Below are positions 1 to 11,453 of a stretch of 64,000 bases of DNA, one piece after another. A program made the position numbers and the translations under genes. The notes under the pieces are model-generated. The model saw nothing but the letters and a program-made list of their open reading frames with translations, was not told the origin of the DNA and did not search any database. Source of the stretch: Sepiola atlantica (taxonomy: Eukaryota > Mollusca > Cephalopoda > Sepiida > Sepiolidae); contig OY744529.1 of assembly GCA_963556195.1 (NCBI GenBank), positions 56,979,080 to 57,043,079 on the forward strand, read 5' to 3'. The first letter of the stretch is position 1; each line of letters opens with the position of its first letter.

Positions 1-53
1 TCCACGACTTTAACCGTCACCGTTTATGATGAAATTTACATAAAACTCGATTC

Positions 54-68
54 CACACACACACACAG

Positions 69-160
<92 letters not shown>
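54..160. repeat. (CA)n-(TA)n microsatellite
   Basis: A short CA run changes into an uninterrupted TA run of about 80 bp. No gene or element end was recognised beside it. Confidence 0.97.
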
Positions 161-165
<5 letters not shown>

Positions 166-386
166 AAAGAAGCTTTAAGTCATTTTATACAAAAGATAAA
201 AAGGAAAATACAGTTTAAATTCCCAGAAAAACTAACTAAATTCAAGATATCGCAAACTTTTCATTCGTTGGAAAACTCATAAATAAAAATTTAAAAAGGG
301 GGGGGGATTCAATTATCTAACAATGAAACAAAAACAGGGGGCCTTGACTTAAGCGTGTAATATTAAAACGGGGATCATCAGCTGTG

Positions 387-388
<2 letters not shown>

Positions 389-468
<80 letters not shown>
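389..468. repeat. (TA)n-(GA)n microsatellite
   Basis: About 36 bp of TA followed by about 40 bp of GA with one interruption. Left of it, near 369-380, is a lone CTGATGA (minus strand) that lacks the other parts of a hammerhead. Confidence 0.96.
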
Positions 469-469
<1 letters not shown>

Positions 470-472
<3 letters not shown>

Positions 473-1810
473 CCACCATAGTAGTTGGTGCTAGTGGTCG
501 CCTAACGAAACTTCGAAATACATGAAATGAACTGCTATTTTCAGGGGAATAACAGAGGTTATCTAATGTGTATTCATGTTGACTGACGTTATTATCGGCA
601 CAGTACTGAAATATAAAGAATTATATTAGATTTGGACACGTGTTATTAAAAGGTATATTTTACTCCGGAGAAATACAGTAAAAGTCAGTGAAGCTATTTG
701 TACAGTTTAAAAGTTTATTTAATTAAGCATTTATTAAAGTAATTTCATGACATTAATCTTTGTCAAAATAAATTTTTAAAAAGCAATCTATATACAATTT
801 TACGTATCACGATGAACAACATATAACATGGCTTAAATTAGCCATTTTTAAGTTTTAAAATCACCTGTTTTCATTTTTTTTTAATTAGATTTTTTTTTAC
901 AATACTTAAATTTCATTTCGTTTTAGTTTTTAAAACTGTGAAAAATAATTTTTAAATGCGATTTTTCTCAGTCTGTTCTCTGCATAATGAATACTGCTTT
1001 TCATTGAGTATATTTTATATACTTTGGAGTTATCTTTATTTAGTGTTTAAACTGATTTATTGTTCGTTTATATTTAAACTTATTTGTTGTGTGTTTACAT
1101 TTTCAAACTTATTCATCGTTTGTTTTTAATTTTTTTGTTTATATACTGTTGGATAATTTAGTAGAATCGTTTTTGTTCCCTACATTCATAATTTAGTTCT
1201 TGCAGTATTTGATTATATTCTGTTTAAAAACATACGTAATGTTACATACATTGTAACGAACAATATGTTCTACACAACAAAAAATAGCTTGATATTATTG
1301 TAACTTTAAACAATTAGTTTTCTTGTTCTTAATTCTTGTTTTTTATTTATTTATATTGAATAACGTTTAGTTTCAGTATAAATCGAATCATGTTCTTTTT
1401 TTTCTTTTGTAAAATGCACTTTTAAAAGTTTCTAATGCTTTTTTAAAAATAGCTTTCATTCATTTTCGATACTCTAAGTGTTCGACAGATCTCGCTAGCT
1501 ACTTATCAGCATAACGTCACTTTTGAGGTAACACGATGTAGTTATTTATACGATAGTCACGGTTTAGCTCTATAGTATGGGGAAATAACTGTGTCAACAA
1601 TATTACTATTCTATATAGAATAGGATTTGCTGGGTGAACGGTAACCTTGAATGTAAACAAACATCTATATACGCCATAATCTCTCTACAGTCGGGGCAAG
1701 AACGGTAGCGTCTAGATACGATTCTTTAATGCTGCTCACAGTTACAAATTATCTGTCTATCTGGTTTCAAATATTAGAGTGAAAACATTTGCCATCCATG
1801 GACTAACCTG
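470..1810. other. AT-rich intergenic stretch, nothing recognised
   Basis: T- and A-rich sequence with many stops in all frames. I see no conserved coding motif, tRNA-like head or ordered repeat here. Confidence 0.6.
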
Positions 1811-1812
1811 CA

Positions 1813-1963
<151 letters not shown>

Positions 1964-1999
1964 TATAACAATGTTTTATTAGATATTAAAGTGTATTAA

Positions 2000-2045
2000 C
2001 CTTAAGACAACGTTGTTTCGGACTTATGTCCTCATCAGTGTAGTT
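2000..2045 (-). ncRNA. Hammerhead ribozyme motif, complete core
   Basis: Reading the minus strand: CTGATGA (2038-2032), stem II GGAC/GTCC with a 4-nt loop (2031-2020), GAAA (2019-2016), a 10-nt palindromic stem III ACAACGTTGT (2016-2007), then C at the cleavage position (complement of 2006), giving the favoured GUC. Stem I is poor: the first pair forms, then mismatches, then weak outer pairing. All universally conserved core bases are present. I predict a type I-like HHR with marginal stem I; a dimer with its neighbour could stabilise the loopless stem III. Confidence 0.72.
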
Positions 2046-2364
2046 TCCGGTTTCAGGCGGTTCCAGACGGTCAGACGGGTGCAAACGCAGTTCGTAAATT
2101 CAGAAGAGAATCACGATCGTACACCTTAATCAATTAGGCCAACGGAAATGGCCACAGACATTACTGAAATTAAGATACATTTAAAGCCAGCAGTAAGGTT
2201 CAAACGTTCCGAGATCAAAGAGTGCTTAAACACGCGGGCGTGTAACTTTGCTTTCATAGCTTAACGACCTCAGATTTGTATCATTTCAGAGAGTGCTCGA
2301 CAATTAAGAATTATTTTTCTCATCACTATGAATATATTTTTTTAAATATTAAAGTGTATTTTCC

Positions 2365-2408
2365 TACATAAAACGTTTGTTTCGGACTTACGTCCCCATC
2401 AGTGCAAG
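2365..2408 (-). ncRNA. Hammerhead ribozyme motif, mutated core
   Basis: Homologous to the motif at 2000-2045. Stem II GGAC/GTCC and GAAA are kept, stem III is the palindromic AAACGTTT type. The first core block reads CTGATGG, so the invariant A9 is G. Cleavage would be expected to be lost or strongly reduced. Confidence 0.6.
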
Positions 2409-2534
2409 ACGTGGCGGTTTCAGGTTGTCAGATGGGTTCGAACGCAGTTCGGAGATTCAGAAGATAATCACGATACTATGCCCTAATTCAGTAGGCCACC
2501 CGAAATCGCCACATACATTACTGAAGCGGCAGGG

Positions 2535-2538
<4 letters not shown>

Positions 2539-2586
<48 letters not shown>
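2539..2586. repeat. (TA)n microsatellite
   Basis: About 46 bp of TA, bounding the high-coordinate end of the tRNA-like/hammerhead dimer. Confidence 0.96.
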
Positions 2587-2587
<1 letters not shown>

Positions 2588-2726
2588 TTCCCTCCCCTTC
2601 TTTTTTGATGATGTTTACTTAAATGTGTTGCTTTTCCCCTTTTTTTTATCCCCTCTCTTTTTGCCTATAACATTTCCTTTTTTTTGGCAAGTGAATATTT
2701 ATTTTTTTCTGTCATTTCCTACATGT

Positions 2727-2788
2727 AACTGTCCCGTTAGTATTCTGAAGAGACTGGGAGTCGAAATGAATTATAAATGCTGACAGTT
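2727..2788 (+). ncRNA. Hammerhead ribozyme, near-textbook
   Basis: CTGAAGA at 2745-2751 fits the CUGANGA core. Stem II is GACT/AGTC with a GGG loop (2752-2762). GAAA is at 2763-2766. Stem III is a short hairpin (2766-2774) ending in U, followed by A at the cleavage position (2775). Stem I has an inner helix of six pairs, AGTATT (2739-2744) with AATGCT (2776-2781), one of them G-U. A 5-nt bulge (2734-2738) follows, then a perfect outer 7-bp helix AACTGTC (2727-2733) with GACAGTT (2782-2788). A bulged, extended stem I is where natural type I HHRs make the loop-loop contact with stem II, so the fold looks functional. No tRNA-like head was found upstream. (CT)n(TA)n starts 30 bp downstream. Confidence 0.83.
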
Positions 2789-2817
2789 GCAATATGTATG
2801 TGATTTTTTTCTTTCTA

Positions 2818-2819
2818 TA

Positions 2820-2910
<91 letters not shown>

Positions 2911-2912
2911 AT

Positions 2913-2972
<60 letters not shown>
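2818..2972. repeat. (CT)n-(TA)n microsatellite
   Basis: CT tract of about 24 bp and then about 130 bp of slightly interrupted TA. Starts 30 bp downstream of the hammerhead at 2727-2788. Confidence 0.96.
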
Positions 2973-2973
<1 letters not shown>

Positions 2974-2979
2974 CAATGC

Positions 2980-4195
2980 ATACAAGTCTCCTGAGAATGT
3001 TAGTTTGTAGAGAAATAAAGAGATGCAGGTGCCCGAATATGCGTATTGAGCATTACTTAGTAAAATGTATTGTGACTGTGACGAACCCTGTCTTCTACCA
3101 AGCAATTGTCTTTCTGCTTTTCAGGCTGATTAAACACTTTGATAAATGAGAGGCTTAAACCTTGACATGACTAGATGACGATCGAGAAGTGTAAAGTAAA
3201 TATTTGTATCCTTTTCAAGTGCAATTGTTCAATGTTTGTTGTATCACATTTGTAGTCTTCACTCTAAGATATTAAAAAAATAAATCAATATTCATTCTAG
3301 ACACAGACAAATGGCTAACGAAAGCATCATGCAGTTCCCATCGGTACCCACCAGCCAACTCAAGCATATACGAATACTCTCAATAGATTATCATAGTCTC
3401 TTTTACTCGTTACTTTTCAAACACTTTTCTCTCTTCAATCCGTCTATTGTTGGCTTCTATTCGGCATTCATTGCTTTTTAATGCATTTTCTATATAATGC
3501 ATTTACGTCACTTATTTAAGTATATATTTTTGTATCATTCTACGCCTATACTCTCATTGTCACTGCTTGTTTAATATTATTATGTTTAGAAAGTGTTGGT
3601 ACGCTATAATTTAATGTACGAATATGTTTTTGCTATTAAGTCATGTAACTCATATTTCAACTTTGGATTCCTCATATATTATTTTGTATATTAATTAATT
3701 TTATTAAATATGTTCAAATATGAAGAAATGTGATATTTTAAATTGAAATACACACTAAGGTTAGCTGGTATTACGTAATATACTTAAACGATATAAAAGT
3801 TGTTAACATGAGTAAAAACTACTTAATTATAGTAAAACAAGCGAAATGAATTTACAAATCTGTACAGGTAATTGAAAGGTACGCACCCATAACCATACAA
3901 AATGCTTTGATGTTTTAGATATTCTATAATATATACTCATGTTTCGGAATGTTTAGATGAAGATTTGAATTTTTCGGATAATTTTGATTATTCAGACTAT
4001 TGTTCTCATATTGGATATTATTCTCATAATTTTTCGGCTGATACACCTTCCAATCTTTTTCAGGTGCGTTTTATCAAACTCGGGAATCTTCATGTCGAAC
4101 TGGGGAATCCTTTATTTAATCCACGGGGTACCTTGCTCTCGTGCCATCGGCCGTGACTGGGTAAAAGAAGTCAGTAATTGGTAATTGTATTCTTA
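2980..4195. other. Intergenic stretch, nothing recognised
   Basis: AT-rich sequence with no coding motif or repeat that I could match elsewhere in the window. Confidence 0.55.
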
Positions 4196-4350
4196 GTACT
4201 GAGGATTACACCGTCAACTCCTACTTAGAGCCGATTATGACTTTTATCCGTGCGCCGTGTTCAACATAACGATTCCGAGTTCGACAAGACGTATCTATAG
4301 GAGGTTGGGGGTTACATCGGCCGAAACGTTGTTAGAATAAAATTGCAGAT
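4196..4350 (+). mobile_element. Possible decayed tRNA-like/hammerhead unit
   Basis: A locally GC-richer stretch holds a B-box-like GAGTTCGACAAG near 4277-4288 and, about 30 bp later, GGTT-ACATC-GGCC followed by GAAACG (stem II plus GAAA of an HHR). The CUGANGA block is not recognisable, so only the 3' half of a ribozyme remains. It matches the layout of the better units at 1982-2530 and 40310-40730, but is weak alone. Confidence 0.3.
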
Positions 4351-4780
4351 AAGAACAGTAGTTTGACTAATCCAAATAATGCACTATATGTTTTGTTTCA
4401 TATATACTTCACTTCTTTGATAAATATTGGTCATTTTAGGAAGATATTTTTCCTCACTAAACTGGAATAGGATGAGTCATTTGTTACTTTTTTTTCTTTT
4501 CAGTAAAGGCCTCTTCATATAAAAGCATTTACGTGTCAAACAAAAGCTGACACCATTCTATGCAGATTCCAACTAATTTCTCGATTACATAACGACACTC
4601 TTTCGTCAATTTAAATAGCATTATATTCATGCACAGAAAGCTTTCTTCTTGTTTCCTTTCTTTTCGTATAAATCAAGACAACACATTGGATCAGAACTGA
4701 TGCGCGTTTTCCTATTCATCAGAATGTCTCACACTAAATAACTATTAGACATCTGGTGCTAAAAGTACCTTTGAAAATAC

Positions 4781-4784
<4 letters not shown>

Positions 4785-4832
<48 letters not shown>

Positions 4833-4945
4833 ATTATAGATGTACATGTATATATATAATGATATATATATATATAATATATATAATATATAATATATAT
4901 AAATATAAATGAATAAATGCGAAAGTTTTTCTACTCATCTAATAT
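4785..4945. repeat. (TA)n tract followed by the AATGAATAAATGCGAAA element end
   Basis: TA run at 4785-4829 and TA-rich sequence to about 4905, then AAATGAATAAATGCGAAA at about 4907-4925. The same short terminus follows TA tracts at 23281 and 23549, and a variant occurs at 24257, so this is probably the end of a dispersed repeat that abuts TA repeats. Confidence 0.7.
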
Positions 4946-5875
4946 AAATATACTCATCTAAAACGGTTTACGCTTATTTATTTCTCTGATACAACATAAT
5001 TACTTATCTATCAACATTTATATAAATAAATAGAAAAGATGTGGCACAAGACAAGAATAGTGGGTTGGAAATCGAGGCTCGTCACCTTTGTCTATTCTTT
5101 GAACTAGTTACAATCACCAGAATACCGCATTGACTCTATGGAATAACCTACTTTAAATATCCCCAGATAGTTCTAAATGATTGTATTTACAAAATATATG
5201 TACAAAATGATAGGGAAGTGGGATACCTAAAACACCCCAAAGTAAAGAAAAATAACAATAATGAAAATAACAGAACATAAAATGGTAATTGGGGTGAGTT
5301 AGTAAAGTTCTTCCAAAGCTATCTAGAAGAGTCCAAAACCGAAAACAAGTGAGTCAGTTCCTAAGTATCAATAGGGACTGGCTAAGAAATAAAAATAATT
5401 ATTGAACGGATTCGTTGGGGTTCAGTAATATCCTTCAAGATACGTGCCATTAGACTGTCCCCCCACCCCCCAAAAAAGAAATCTCGGAGAGGGCATCCTG
5501 GAGTATCTCTAGTACCAAATAATAAAATAGGGAGAGAACTTAATCATTCTACTCGCTCAGAGACTTTTTTAAGCGATATGGTCTTTCTTTGTTAGACCTC
5601 ACGTCGGCGCGCACCATGCCAAATACAATTTTAATAGTAAATAGTGTTATATCCTTCTATCACAGCCAGTTTTGACTGTAAGCTCAGACTTAAAGTACGA
5701 AATCAGATCATAATTGGAAGGGCATGCACCCCGACTACCTATTTCTAAGGGCGAAGTCTTCACTACTAGTCTAGCTACGGATAGTATCGTGAACAACACT
5801 ATTCGTTTCTCACTAGGTCACACACGATGGACATTGTAAATAACAAATGTTACATCCAAGCAGACCAATTGCTAT

Positions 5876-5980
5876 GTGGGTTGAACATGATCTGAACTAT
5901 GTTGTGAAGTGGAGACAGATATGAAATACTTGGAATCGATCTCCCCTTCACAGCATAGTTCTGATCATGTTCAACCCACT
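5876..5980. repeat. 41-bp-arm inverted repeat inside LINE relic
   Basis: GTGGGTTGAACATGATC at 5876 onward is repeated in reverse complement to 5980 (arms about 5876-5917 and 5940-5980, three or four mismatches). The right arm is the original RT coding sequence, so the left arm is a locally inverted copy. Confidence 0.85.
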
Positions 5981-7534
5981 CACCAACAACAACCTGCAAA
6001 AAATTCGCAAGGACTCTTGCCAAAATCTTTAACTTTAAGCAGAGTTATGGGCCTAAAATCATCTAAACCCCCTCCATACTCGTAATTTTTCTTAAGTAAT
6101 GTAACCCCTCCCTTAGTAACTTGACCAGGAATTTATCCTTGATCAAACCAATGGTTGTACTCATCCGTCAGAAAGGGAAAACATGTACGACAGCCTCAAG
6201 AAAAATTCATAGCTGACCTGTCCAACGAAGCCAAGACCTAACACTCTGTAACCCTAACATCATAGCTAGTCGCACACGCCGCCTCTAGGCGTCACCCAAA
6301 CAGCTGTCAAACTTCTTGGCGCGGTGTCTGGACAATTGGGTGAAGTAGTCAACAAAATGCATCCGGGACCCTTCACATATTTTTTGCATCGATATGAGAG
6401 TGTGTCCTTCCAGGTTTTTTATTTCCTGAATGTATCCATCTTATCTACGACTGACTACAGCACGATGCTTTTTAGCGTCAATATTTACGGCTTCTTTAGA
6501 TACTCTTTCTAACCTAGCCTTGACTACCTGACTCTCATACTACTCGTTAGTATAACGTTTCATGTCCTCCTTAGCTAATGCTATAGGGAGGAAATCTCCC
6601 CAACCACTAATCGGCCAACTTATTTTCTTATCGCTTTTCTGCCTTATCTTTATTTAAGGTCGGGCTTTGGCTATATTGAGCGAAAAAGCGATTTTAGATT
6701 TAAAGTAACCTACCATTCACTACCGCTAGCCGCCCTCACTAAATCCCGCTAAATAAAGGGTACTAGCTTTTCTCAGAAGTTACATATCGCTAGTAAAGAA
6801 GGATCTAATTTCCAGTACACGTCTAGCTTAGATCAATTTGCTAAATTCAAACTGGTCATAATTAATCTATGGTTCGAACGACCAAACCAGATAAGCGTAG
6901 GACAATATAAGAAATCAATTTTTCCTCTTTTAATTAACATCATGTAGACTAGCCAAAGTTAATGACGTAGCCATTACTTTAGTCAGTGTCGATCACCGGC
7001 CTAAAGCAATCAGAGGTCAGGATGTCGCAAGATTTTCCGACATTCTTTGTAAACAGTTCCTAAGTCAATCGTCTGTCTTAGCCAATATCTCCGACATCAA
7101 AAAGAAAGGTTAACTTGAAGGCCTTATGAAACGAAAAGTGGACGTAAACAGAACCATTCCATCGTATGGTAAGTAAAGTAAAGTGGCGCCAGTAAAATAC
7201 CTCACATTGTTGATGTCAAGAGCCCAAGTCTCAGATATACACAGACGCGCCATCAACTCAGCCACCGCCTGTTGTGGCTCCACGTCGCACACTCGATCCT
7301 CTGGGAAGAATGGGAGCTTCTTTGTGCGTTAACTCCTTGGAAGAGGGGGTGCAGGCATACCTCTACATAGATTCTCTTTGCCCAGCTCTTCGTGTCTATT
7401 CTCAGACTGAACAACAGTAGGCTGGAGCGGTATTCAAAAAGAGAAGTGGATCTCTGCGCAGAAGTGGGTTGGGATTGGGATTGAGGGGTCTGAGCAGAAG
7501 AGATTATTGTATCATGAACTTGTGGGGTAGGGTT

Positions 7535-8490
7535 ATGGGGCACAGCCGACTTGACTTTTTTTAATTTTTCCCCCTTTCTGTTTGATGTCTTCGGTCTTTA
7601 GGTTGGTCTTTGAGCCGTCCACGTTTATCTCTTGCTCGTTCCGTTTGGATTCATCTCAGAGTTGGAGGAAGGTGAGGAAACCGGGCGTTTCCTCTTTAAT
7701 TCTGACGTTGACGTCAGAGCTGGTTCTGGTTGCAGCTTCTTGATAGGCATTTTCGTACAACTCGAAGTAGTGGGGAACTGCACTCTTTGTTACAGTCGGA
7801 GGTAGAATCAATTTGGCGGGCAACTTCTTTGATACTTGACTAGATCCAAGATGATTGGCGTTTCTCTTCTTCTTTGTAACTGTACTCCAGCCTTCTTTGT
7901 CTGTTGCGCTTGCCTGTTCTGGTTTATTTGCCATATACTCCTGCTTCTAACAGTGCCAGTGATGGTGTTCTGTCCTTCAACATCCCGGATATGGTCTAGT
8001 TATTGTACCTTAGCAGGGTAGGTATCAGGTTAAAATCGACCCGATCCAGGCAAATTTTAATTTGATAGTACACAACCAATAGGTTTCGGGGACCTCGATC
8101 CATGATAACTCCATTAACTTCCTTATATTATCTCATAAAGACTCTAAGTGTTTTAGTCGATCAATTAGAGGACGCCGAGATCGTAAACCATCGTCTGCTT
8201 AGATACTCCGGCTTTAGGTGTGAATATTTCCAATTCAAGTCGGATCTTACTGTTTCATCCGCGTCTTCGGTAGTGGCAAGCAGCACGTCCCACATGGCGA
8301 ACCTTCGTCGTCAAAAATATTTTAAAGTTTTTAAAATCCCACAGAGGTTTCGGCAGTATTTTTTAGAGACCTCAGTTAGACATGTTTTCGTTCTGTCTGT
8401 TGTCACCAACTCCTCCACAACCCTCAGAGCTGTTTTAATAACGTTGTCGTCCGTGAGTTCTTCATATGTAAAGAAGATGTATTACAGAAG
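7535..8490 (-). pseudogene. LINE ORF1 relic (Tx1-like)
   Basis: The minus-strand frame contains ELTDDNVIKTALRVVEEL (near 8457-8400) and, after a frame break, RRFAMWDVLLATTEDADE (near 8310-8253), similar to the nucleic-acid-binding core of Tx1-type ORF1 proteins. A 92-residue open piece at 7934-7656 is lysine-, serine- and glutamine-rich, like a linker or tail. It would bind element RNA as a chaperone. Stops near 8290, 8150 and 8000 break it. The family call comes from the matching RT downstream and from the general pattern, not from a search. Confidence 0.5.
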
Positions 8491-8552
8491 ATCAGATCAA
8501 CATCGGTACCGTCAACGCACAACGCACGAGCCGCAATTTTCTGGGTAGATAG

Positions 8553-8651
8553 ATATAAACAGAGGCTGAAGAGTCCGGCATAGGAGACCAACTATAAGTG
8601 ATCTTTGTTTGGATTTGAAACCGATGGTAGCGATGTTGTCTTGATTTTCTG

Positions 8652-8655
<4 letters not shown>
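8553..8655 (+). repeat. Half-copy of the foldback family seen at 58636-58807
   Basis: Shares ACAGAGGCTGAAGAGTCCGG, TTGAAACCGATGGTA and the GATGTTGT...TTTTCTG end with one arm of the palindrome at 58.7 kb. Here only one arm is present and (TA)n begins directly after it at 8653. Confidence 0.7.

Positions 8656-8690
<35 letters not shown>
8653..8690. repeat. (TA)n microsatellite
   Basis: About 38 bp of TA between the foldback half-copy (8553-8655) and the sequence leading to the hammerhead motif at 8760. Confidence 0.95.
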
Positions 8691-8691
<1 letters not shown>

Positions 8692-8757
8692 GTATGTGTG
8701 TATATAAGAAAACGATGTTGTTGTAATATTTCTCAGTAGATAAGTCTTCATTCATTC

Positions 8758-8797
8758 CGTATAACGTTTCGGTACGTTATATACTTTCTTCAGATAT
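8758..8797 (-). ncRNA. Hammerhead-like motif
   Basis: On the minus strand: CTGAAGA (8793-8787), a 4-bp stem II GTAT/GTAC (one G-U pair) with two extra bases before it, GAAA (8770-8767), minimal stem III ACGT (8767-8764), U at the cleavage position, and a 3-bp stem I (ATA/TAT). The sequence leading in resembles Penelope-type terminal repeats. The (TA)n at 8653-8690 lies about 70 nt 3' of it. Helices are short, so activity is uncertain. Confidence 0.5.
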
Positions 8798-9059
8798 GCA
8801 AATGTCTAAAACAAAACAAAAAGATGCTTCCACGCCAGAGATAGAATTACAAATAAATAAGGGACGCTAATTGAAAGAGGAAATAAAAGAAAGAGCAACG
8901 AAAGAAAGAAGAGAAGAGTTGCGCAGAGGAGAACGTCGATTTCAACAGCGCGAAATTAATTACTGATCGTCTATTAGACGAGGTCAATTTTTTTTTAAGA
9001 TAACTATCTTTATTTTGAATTCTATGGTTAGATAAAAGTGCCTTATTTTCAGACATGTT

Positions 9060-10144
9060 TGAATATCAAATTGTATTCATGTATAAAACCAAACAGTGGT
9101 TCGAACACTGACTGGACTTCGAATTGTCATATTAACTTGAAGTTCATGGTTTCATAGATTTGTAATTGTCTAACAAGGAAATCTTTTAAAAAAGCTTTTA
9201 AAATCGAAAAAATTAATAACTTTAATTTTTCTCAAGTTTTATATTTAGTTAAATTAAATAAATAGTGCCACATTTTGTATTCTTTATACAAATAAATAAT
9301 ACTAGCGGGAGTCCGTGGATATTTTACTTTCCATCTCAATCTGTATGATGTAATGTTAATAATAATTTTTCTTTTGAAATAATATATATCAATACTATTG
9401 AAAAAATACCTTATCTTATTCTGTAAAAATAATTGTCACGGTTAGCTAAATATTTTTTTAAATAAATAAAACGAATATGTCTCTTCTTTATTTTAAATGT
9501 TAGCAATTCAATTATTTTTAAATCAATACATATTATCTGTAATCTTATAATTGTCAGCTAAATATTCTTCAAATCAATGAAAGCAATGTCACTTTTTGAA
9601 ATGTATTTATAGAAAATTGTTTTCGTGACGAGACGCCATCATTTGATTTTGGTACAAGAAGTAGAAAATTGGTAAAGTCGCTTTTATACCTTTACCTTAG
9701 CGACATTAGATTAATCACCAATCACCATTTTTTCTGATCAGTCACATTGTTTCAATCTGTATGATGCCTTAAAATATTATTATATCGATTTATGAAGGAC
9801 CCAATAGATGATTCAATTTTAGGTTCAACAACAGCCCAATGTTATAAATCTGCCATTGCTAGATAGAAAAAGTGAAAAAAAACTAATCGTGTGTAACCGA
9901 TAAGCAGACAGAGAATCGCATTACGGTTATTCGTGCAAGATAATGAATCGAGCTTGTTTTTTTTTACGTTTCGGTAAATTTAATATATTCCAAAAATAAT
10001 TCAACTTATTCCCTTTTTATCTTGATATTTATTCTTTTATTAATCATTCGCCTTCTTCAAATAGGTGACCAGTTTTCTATAAACACCAGCTGTCTTAAAT
10101 GGCTTTTTAATATATATCGTAATGAGCTAGCGATACAGTATCGC

Positions 10145-10145
<1 letters not shown>
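9060..10145. repeat. AT-rich stretch with a diverged two-copy direct repeat
   Basis: Mostly featureless. A roughly 75-bp segment containing AATTGTCACGGTTAGCTAAAT (9428-9500) recurs in diverged form at 9545-9605, a period near 118 bp. A 15-bp TCAATCTGTATGATG occurs at 9337 and 9751. No coding sequence seen. Confidence 0.5.
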
Positions 10146-10147
<2 letters not shown>

Positions 10148-10216
<69 letters not shown>

Positions 10217-10233
10217 AGATGGAGAGAGAGAGA
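10148..10233. repeat. (TA)n-(GA)n microsatellite
   Basis: About 66 bp of TA and a short GA tail. The open frames across it on both strands are repeat translations. Confidence 0.96.
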
Positions 10234-11405
10234 CATTAAAGAATAAATAGACAACTTATATTATCATAGCTTATCAGATTCGTACATTTTATTTAGAAAT
10301 ATCTGAAGTTGTAATTCGATAAACATTTCTACCGTGATCGAACATTTTAATGTCAATGTCAAAGGTCAATTAGACGCTGGATTTCATTTGCTACAACATG
10401 GTCTTTGTAGCGAGTCTATGGACTGAAGAGAACCAAAGTTATCACCAAAAGTGTGACTTTGCCTCTTCCGTGACCTTGACCTTTGAGCTAAATATCCAAA
10501 AAGTAAATGAGTTCTAAGGTAGATGACCGATATTTTTACCAGGTTTAGTGTTGATGTGTCAAGTGATGAGGATGCTTGGTTATACAAAAACAAACAAATA
10601 TAGTGACTAACAAAATTGGAGGAGGTAATTATGCCGCTTCCACTGTATTTGACATTTTAAGTTTGTAATTATTTTATTTCGCATCCAATTATATATGACA
10701 TGATTTCCTCTATTTTAATAAAATGTTATTCTTTAAAGAAGTGAATCTGTTTTATTACTATTATTTGTTTTTGGATAGGTTCACAGGGAGAGTCTGTCTA
10801 TTTGCGCATACGTGTGTTTTGTCATTTCATCTCCATATCGTAAGCAAAATGAATGTCTGGTGACCACTTAACTCTCCTGTGTTTTTATTCTTGTGTCTTA
10901 TCCAACGAAATCAAGATCAGGTGGATGCTGTCAAGTTTTATCGTGGGCCTTTCTCCCCTGTCCCTACAAAACAAAATGAGGGGGCATCGTGTTCACATGA
11001 TACGCGTTTTGACACCTTCTTTGATCGGAATGTTTCACTTATTGATATCATGTTTATTTCCAAGACTTATAACACAGCTGGCGGACCTTTGTATAGAAAA
11101 CAGAATCTATCTTAAATAAACACAATATTTTACAGGGAGGAATATCGGGTACGGAGAATAGATGGCTCGCTGTGTTAGGATTTCAAATAACATCGAGTGG
11201 GAGGGGGTATTTCCACAGCTGAAAAGTAACAATGTTTGAAAACAGAAACTAAAAACGTATTGAATAGTTCTGATTAAATAGCACACGTGTATAATTACCT
11301 TGATATACGTTATTAAATAACGGAAGTTATACACAGTATATGCACTTCTATATATCCAATATGTAGGTGTTTTTTTAATAATAAAGAGTATATAGTACCA
11401 CATAT

Positions 11406-11413
11406 GTGTATTA

Positions 11414-11453
<40 letters not shown>

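Larger units (their letters stand above)
1982..2530 (-). mobile_element. Tandem dimer of tRNA-like head + hammerhead units (SINE/retrozyme-like)
   Basis: Two direct copies of a roughly 185-bp sequence lie at about 1982-2170 and 2345-2530. The catalytic cores are 364 bp apart. On the minus strand each copy reads: tRNA-like region, then a hammerhead ribozyme. In the copy entered first (2530 to 2345) a box-A-like TGGCCTACTGAATTAGGG (about 2475-2500) precedes a box-B-like GTTCGAACCC (about 2435-2445). The other copy has the decayed equivalent. The sequence between the two heads (about 2180-2345) appears only once, so the whole is one full unit plus a repeat of its head. Animal retrozymes are tandem HHR-containing repeats of a few hundred bp, and schistosome Sm-alpha elements join a pol III promoter to an HHR; this locus resembles both. 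Copies differ by many substitutions, so it is old. (TA)n follows directly at 1962. Confidence 0.7.
5280..8490 (-). mobile_element. Decayed Tx1/L1-like LINE
   Basis: Read on the minus strand, the order is ORF1 (about 8490-7535), then an endonuclease trace and reverse transcriptase. At 7010-6970 there is TSDCFRPV, a mutated form of the SDHxPV endonuclease motif. At 6060-5940 two frames together show DFRPITLL and KILARVLANFLQVVVGEW, the palm entry RPITLLNxDYKILA typical of the L1/Tx1 lineage. At about 5710-5650 is a damaged RQGCPLSP-FVLSLEP region. Many stops and at least one frameshift (near 6030) show a dead copy. The 3' boundary near 5280 is a guess because the C-terminal part is not recognisable. 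Confidence 0.72.

Noticed and set aside
365..400. CTGATGA on the minus strand next to (TA)n
   Set aside because: No GAAA block or pairing stem II follows within a workable distance.
4690..4726. CTGATGAATAGGAAAACGCGC on the minus strand
   Set aside because: Only four bases lie between the two core blocks, so no stem II can form.
8102..8548. 148-residue plus-strand frame as a gene
   Set aside because: It lies antisense to the LINE ORF1 relic, whose minus-strand frames give the recognisable motif.
8553..8655. CTGAAGA plus GAAACCGATGGTA about 50 nt later, read as a hammerhead
   Set aside because: No convincing stem II across the 40-nt gap and no stem I. Kept as a repeat family only.
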